DNA from: Oxytricha trifallax
Taxonomy: Eukaryota; Ciliophora; Spirotrichea; Sporadotrichida; Oxytrichidae
Assembly (NCBI GenBank): GCA_000711775.1
Contig: ARYC01002008.1
Location: 1-64,000 of the forward strand
Length of the DNA: 64,000 nt
Reading direction: 5' to 3'
Within the stretch, counting starts at the first letter, position 1; each line of letters starts with the position of its first letter. Shown one piece after another: positions 59,110 to 64,000 of this stretch. The notes below the pieces were generated by a model that was not told the DNA's origin, ran no database searches, and was given only the letters and a program-made list of their open reading frames with translations. A program made the position numbers and the translations under genes.

Positions 59110-59642
59110 GGCAAGAAAACAAACTGTTAAGAGTAGATGGATATTGTTACTTTTCAACATATCCGCTATATCTACTTTTCTTACCATATTTTATCAATAC
59201 AAATGAAATTGAATTAAATAATAGTAATAGAAATATATGAAGGAGGATATCAGATTTCAAAAAAAATAGAAAAAAGTTTCTCATGCCAATCTAATTTTAA
59301 TTTGATAAAAATTAAAAAAATAAATATTCATTCTATATGTGGAAGATAAGCAAAAATAGAGTGAAGTCCTATATAAACCATATTTTATGAATGTTTTTTA
59401 TATTTATTACAATATTTTTATAAATCAAAATGAAATTTATTAACTGGAATCCTCTATATAGTTGAGTAACATGGCTTAAATTTGATTATTAATATACTTA
59501 CAATATTCAAGATTCTTTAAATTTAATAAAAATTAACTTCTATGCCGTTAGAATAATAAAAAATCAAATCATCATGGGTTTTACTAATAATTGTTTTATC
59601 TTGAGTTTTAACTTTACTAAAGAAACTTTTAAAAAAGATCTA
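59110..59642. other. A+T-rich spacer, candidate IES
   Basis: No supported feature. Confidence 0.35.
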
Positions 59643-60011
59643 ATGACGAAAAAAAATAAATAGAACCGTTGCAAAGTTATTAATAGCTAAATTTAAAAGA
59701 AATTTATGAATAAATATTATCAAATTGTTGTCAAGATTAAATAAGATTAGTAAAATTAAAATAATATAAAACTAATTAAGAATAATAATTACTTGATGTT
59801 TATCAATAACTAGCTATAGTTCAGACCAAGAGTTGTAACTATAGTAAAAAAAAGTTCAATAATCTTAACAAAAACAAATTCCTAATAAGTAAATAATGGA
59901 AAAAATATTTAAAAAAGATCCCTATACAAAAACTTTAAGAAGATCACTTATAGTAATTAAATGTAGAAATTAGCAACATTTCCTATATTTTTATAGCATT
60001 TAAAAATGTGA
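59643..60011 (+). CDS. Coding-like ORF, 122 codons
   Basis: ATG 59643 to TGA 60009-60011, Lys/Asn/Gln-rich, with a better middle (LQFRPRVVTIVKKSSIIL). Given the base composition and single stop codon, a frame this long could arise by chance. Confidence 0.35.
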
Positions 60012-60499
60012 GATCTATTAATTAGATTGTTAATAAATTGAAAGAATTAAAGGGTCCATGTAAATGACATCATTCAAAATAATCATATTAAAATTAATAT
60101 AAAATGCTTAAAATATAAATTATAGAAGAAATAGAGGGGAATTTTACACAAGTAACATCCTAAAAACATGTATGAAATGTATGAAGTATGAATTGGCAAA
60201 GATGATATACATTAAAGAGGAATACTATTCGATAAAGTCTCTATAATATTAATCATTACTTTTAATTCCAACTAAATTTTTTTTACAGCCGGAGTAACAA
60301 CCTTTATGATTTTAAACTCTTTGATATATTAAAGTAGTTTATAAGTATCATTTTTAGAAAAATATTTGCTCAATCTTACATAGAATGTTTATTATATAGG
60401 TATTATATTGTGGATTTTACGCTAATTTTGTTTAAATGTCCTACGTTATGCTTCCTTAAATTTAATTAAAAATTTGCTTTTTACAACCAAAATTTAAAT
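60012..60499. other. A+T-rich spacer, candidate IES
   Basis: No supported feature. Confidence 0.35.
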
Positions 60500-60740
60500 A
60501 GGACATGCCAGCATCAATGATACAAATGTCAAAAATTCCAACTATGTCAAGCTTTAGTACATGCAGATGGCAAAGTAAACAAAAGTCATTCTTTTTAATT
60601 AATTGAAATTGAAACAAAATGCATGAGACATGAAGGAGAATTTACTCCAACAGAGGTAACACTTTACTTTTACTTTACAACAAATGATATTTTGAGCGCA
60701 TCTCCAGACAAGTAAGTCTATAGCGCATCATTGAGGTTAG
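60500..60740 (+). CDS. ZZ-type zinc-finger coding island
   Basis: The frame starts RTCQHQ, has TGA at 60518-60520, then reads YKCQKFQLCQALVHADGK, a SHSF segment and further on EFTPTEVTLYFYF. The Cys/His order (C, then YKC-x-x-...LC-x-x, then H...H-x-F) matches a ZZ-type zinc finger, a protein-interaction module that binds two zinc ions. The TGA lies where many ZZ domains have a residue just before YKC, so a small IES or a nonsense change is possible. Probably an MDS of the gene beginning near 57 kb. Confidence 0.55.
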
Positions 60741-60769
60741 AAATACAATTTAATATTATTATGTTTAGG

Positions 60770-60930
60770 CAATAAATAGCATAGACATAATCATATGCCC
60801 CGATCAATCAATCTTTGAGATTTCTTTGTATCACAAGTAAACTGTTAAGAAAGTAATAAATGAAAGAACATAAAATGCTAAGATCAATAACAAGTTAAAA
60901 AATAATAATGAAAATTATAATTGACTCACG
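60770..60930 (+). CDS. Coding island downstream of the ZZ segment
   Basis: The frame reads SIDIIICPDQSIFEISLY and continues HKQTVKKVINERT to TGA. A different frame from the ZZ block, same strand. Confidence 0.45.
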
Positions 60931-61008
60931 TCTCAGTCCCAGAGGATCTAATTTTATATTTATAATATGTGAAGGATCTTATCCTTTAAAATAGTGGTAT
61001 TTGTGATT

Positions 61009-61212
61009 AAAATTTAAGTTCCAGACAAAACTCTAAATGACTTATTAGTGAATTTTTACCAGTCTTCTTTTTTCACAAATTTTAAGATACAGTTATATGA
61101 TATTTAGAATCATAAAAAATCGATAGAAAAAGCAAAATTAATATTTGAATAGAATACTAAATGTTATGAGAAGAAATGTCTAAAGTGGAGCAGCTAATCC
61201 TCTTTCAAGTGA
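61009..61212 (+). CDS. Coding island, probable 3' end of the same gene
   Basis: The frame contains VPDKTLNDLLVNFYQSSF, FKIQLYDIQNHKKSIEK and CYEKKCLKWSS to TGA 61210-61212. The composition is clearly protein-like. Unrecognised. Confidence 0.5.
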
Positions 61213-61599
61213 ACTTCATAGATATCTCTATCTGCATGAACGAATTTTCCATCGCCCTTGTCTTTCTTCTAGCCTCTGTTGTATCAACTTAAGTTTTTAA
61301 GTGAGCTGAATGGGTAAAACTTACTTATAAAATATTAAAGATATTAGAATGGTAGCTTACTAAAAATGTCAATTTTAAATTTATTTTAATATTTATATCT
61401 ATTTCCTATTTTTTATTATGAATATTTTAGCTTAGTAAGGCTTTATATCTGATAATCCTGGGATTTGAAGTAGATCCGTTTAAATCTATGACTGTAAGGC
61501 CACTAATACTATTTATACAATTCTTTCCTTCCATTTTCTGTTAATTACAGGGAAAGACTTAATGTTTATATCATATTTACTGATAATTCTATATATTAT
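61213..61599. other. A+T-rich spacer
   Basis: No firm feature. A patch at 61230-61300 is slightly richer in G+C. Confidence 0.35.
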
Positions 61600-62536
61600 T
61601 TGTTCTGACCGAGACGCCCGCCTCCTACCCCCTCCCCCCCTCAAACCGAGAATCCCCTTTTATTATAGTTTTTTTATGAATTTATTTTTTACTCAGAATA
61701 AATATCTTGCCCTTCGGGCAGATATTACTATTAAAAATATATTTGATAAGTTCCACTATGTCCGTCGACTTTTGTTTAGTACATACTCCCATAGGGAAAT
61801 ATTTATAATAAGGTTTAATTTAGACTATCATGATTAATAATATGATTTAATTGATAGACATGAATTTGAATTCAAGATTTTTTATAACTTAAATCACTTA
61901 CACTCTACTATATAGTAAAAATTAATATAAAAAATTTTCCTATTATTTTTAACTTCATTTAAATTTAAAATGTTTTTTATTATTTCTTATTTAGATATTT
62001 ACTATTAAAAGCATATTTTATTCCTATATACATTTAAATAGTAATCCTAAACATAAAAAAAATTGTCTTTAATTTTTCAATAAACTAAGCTTAAAAAATA
62101 AGATTTTAAAAGTAATTAACAAAATTAGAAACAATAAAAAACATTTTATATTCAAATGAAGTTAAATATAATAGGAAAATTTTTTATATTAATTTTACTA
62201 TATAGTAGAGTGTAAATGATTTAAGTTATAAAAAATCTTGAATTCAAATTTATGTCTATCAATTAAATCATATTATTAATCATGATAGTCAAAATTAAAC
62301 CTTATTATAAATATTTCCCTATGGGAGTATGTTTTACAAAAAAAGTCGACGCAAGTAATACAAAATATATTTTTAATAGTAATATCTGCCCGAAGGGCAA
62401 GAAATTTATTCTGAGTAAAAAATAAATTCATAAAAAAACTATAATAAAAGGGGATTCTCAGTTTGAGGGGGGAGGGGGGGTCTCGGTTTAGGGGGAAGGT
62501 CTTGGCTGAGGGGAGGGGGGGTCTCGGTCAGAACAA
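61600..62536. mobile_element. Giant palindromic element F with C-rich/G-rich ends
   Basis: About 937 bp. Ends TTGTTCTGACCGAGAC and inverse. The arms are nearly complementary for over 400 bp, for example CTTGCCCTTCGGGCAGATAT on the left and its inverse on the right. The ends carry runs of C (left) and G (right), and the right arm has extra GGGGAGGGGGGGTCTCGG units. The standard-code ORF 61562-61837 lies in the arm and is not a gene. A foldback MITE. Confidence 0.85.
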
Positions 62537-62537
62537 T

Positions 62538-63084
62538 TATTCAAATAAAAATTTGAATATTTACCAAGAATTAGATAATAATCAACAATTTCAATATATT
62601 ATTTATTTATATATTTTTAATTAAAGTATTTTAACCACACTCTATCTCTAACAGTTAAATTATTAGGGATAGAGTGTGGTATAGTATGAAAATAATTATT
62701 AACTCTAATTATCTTATAAAAATAACATTTCATTTAAATAAAACAACATTTAATTTTTAATGATAATAAATTAATCATCTAGACTTATTATATTCTTCTA
62801 TTTTATTAAAAAGTTTTAAAATTATATTATTATTACTATTCTAAATCATGTATTATAAAATATCCTAGATTATCATTGAAAATTAAATGTTGTTTTATAT
62901 AAATGAAATGTTATTTTTATAAGTTAATATTAATTAATTAATATTTTCACACTAAAAACCACACTATATCCCAAATAATGGAGTGTGGTTAAAATACTTT
63001 AATTAAAAATATATAAATAAATACTATATTAAAATTGGTGATTATTATTTAATTCTTGGGAAATATTCATAATTTTATTGATTA
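62538..63084. mobile_element. Palindromic MITE E
   Basis: About 547 bp bounded by TA. Left TTCAAATAAAAATTTGAATA matches the inverse right end imperfectly. Inner arms carry CCACACTCTATC hairpins (62633-62682, and CACACTATATCCC near 62955). Related to MITE D (same CCAAGAATTAG block). Element F abuts it on the left. Confidence 0.75.
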
Positions 63085-64000
63085 TCAACTCCCTGTTAAA
63101 AGATGAGAATCTATAAGTGTCAGTATAATTGGCATGAGATGATATTATGAAAGAATAGTTAAAAGAGGAAATTTAGTTAATTTCATGTGCTATGATGATA
63201 TGGCATACTTAAACTTAATATTTAGATTATATCAATTAACGCACTATGTGACATATATTATCATCCTTGTTGAAATGCATCATTAGGCATGATATCTAAG
63301 TGTCATTGGAAGTTGACTTATAAGCTTGTAGAATGTTGTGTCAAAGTTGGAGTTTACTTCAAATCCTAGGTATAAGAAAAAACTTTCTGCTTCTAGTCAG
63401 AATCTTGAAATCAAATGTATTATGGTCTTATGTCTACGTGCTTGCCGTCGTCCATGTTTAGGTTGTATTCAACAGGATGTTCTCTTATTTATTGTTTGAT
63501 ATTCTATATATTTTTACATTTATAAAAGAGAAAGTTATGTCGACTGCATAAATCTTGAAAGTATATAATAATCGAAATTTACATCTTTGTTTAAAGTTCC
63601 CAAAACATTATCAAGAACTAGAACAAAAAGTAATGGTGAAGACTTTCCACCTTAGGGGACACCTCTGGCAATTTTAATACGAGTCCCGAGTCAATGAAGA
63701 TCAAGTTGCGTAATCATTCTTAATTTACTTAATAATAATTATTAAATTTTGTAACACTCCATAGAGATATTATGAATTACTTATATTATATTTAAAGTTA
63801 AATTTTCATGCAAATTTCTAAATTTAATTACTCACAAATTTTAATCATTGAATTAGTGATTTAAATATGAACACAATAATGATTAATCTAGAAAGAATTT
63901 ATAAAGAATTGAAAGAATTCTAAGAAATCTAAGAAGAATATTCAATATTAAAATAAGTAGATTATAATTTGTTGTATAAGTAAACATAAGAGAGCTTATC
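63085..64000. other. Germline DNA, unassigned
   Basis: Slightly less A+T-rich at 63240-63700. No frame could be defended as coding and no repeat was identified. Confidence 0.35.

Noticed and set aside
61562..61837. 91-codon standard-code ORF
   Set aside because: It sits inside the arm of giant palindrome F and its poly-Pro run comes from the C-rich end.
1..64000. CRISPR arrays, rRNA or complete tRNA genes
   Set aside because: None seen; no regularly spaced repeats and no recognisable rRNA or full tRNA sequence.

Overview
The window looks like germline (micronuclear) DNA of a spirotrich ciliate of the Oxytricha/Sterkiella/Stylonychia group. Three things support this. Long reading frames open only if TAA and TAG are read as glutamine and TGA alone as stop. 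Three elements end in inverted C4A4 telomere-like repeats, the hallmark of Telomere-Bearing Element (TBE) transposons. Short coding-like islands sit in very A+T-rich DNA, as expected for macronuclear-destined segments (MDSs) separated by internal eliminated sequences (IESs). Standard-code ORF calls are therefore mostly fragments or shadows.

Layout. 105-4173: TBE copy 1 (transposase +, 22 kDa ORF -, zinc-finger/kinase ORF +). 4174-7641: A+T-rich DNA, two small coding islands and a palindromic MITE. 7645-11551: TBE copy 2, inverted, with an ATT target duplication. 11.6-12.6 kb: two MITE-like palindromes. 13.8-25.2 kb: A+T-rich DNA with dispersed coding islands on both strands. 26.2-27.45 kb: two G+C-richer repeats. 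27631-38046: a 10.4-kb element with 124-bp perfect terminal inverted repeats. It carries a SecA-like ATPase gene, a decayed cysteine-containing gene, and a decayed IS630/Tc1-type DD34E transposase gene. 38.8-47.9 kb: coding islands, a gene interrupted by a MITE, a second Tc1/mariner-like transposase remnant and another palindromic MITE. 48071-52465: TBE copy 3 (AAT target duplication), itself carrying a MITE. 53.3-61.2 kb: coding islands including a ZZ-type zinc-finger segment. 61.6-63.1 kb: a giant palindrome abutting another MITE.

How the parts relate. In a TBE the three ORFs belong to one transposon, and the transposase is of the DD34E class. All three copies are damaged in different genes: copy 1 has an open transposase frame with the second catalytic Asp changed to His, copy 3 keeps an intact 22 kDa ORF, and copy 2 keeps the catalytic Asp but is frameshifted. 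The 10.4-kb element is the most unusual object here: a eukaryotic DNA transposon apparently carrying a SecA-superfamily motor-like ATPase. With TGA as the only stop and this base composition, chance open frames of 60 or more codons are common, so the small coding islands were chosen for non-random amino-acid composition and are held with moderate confidence.
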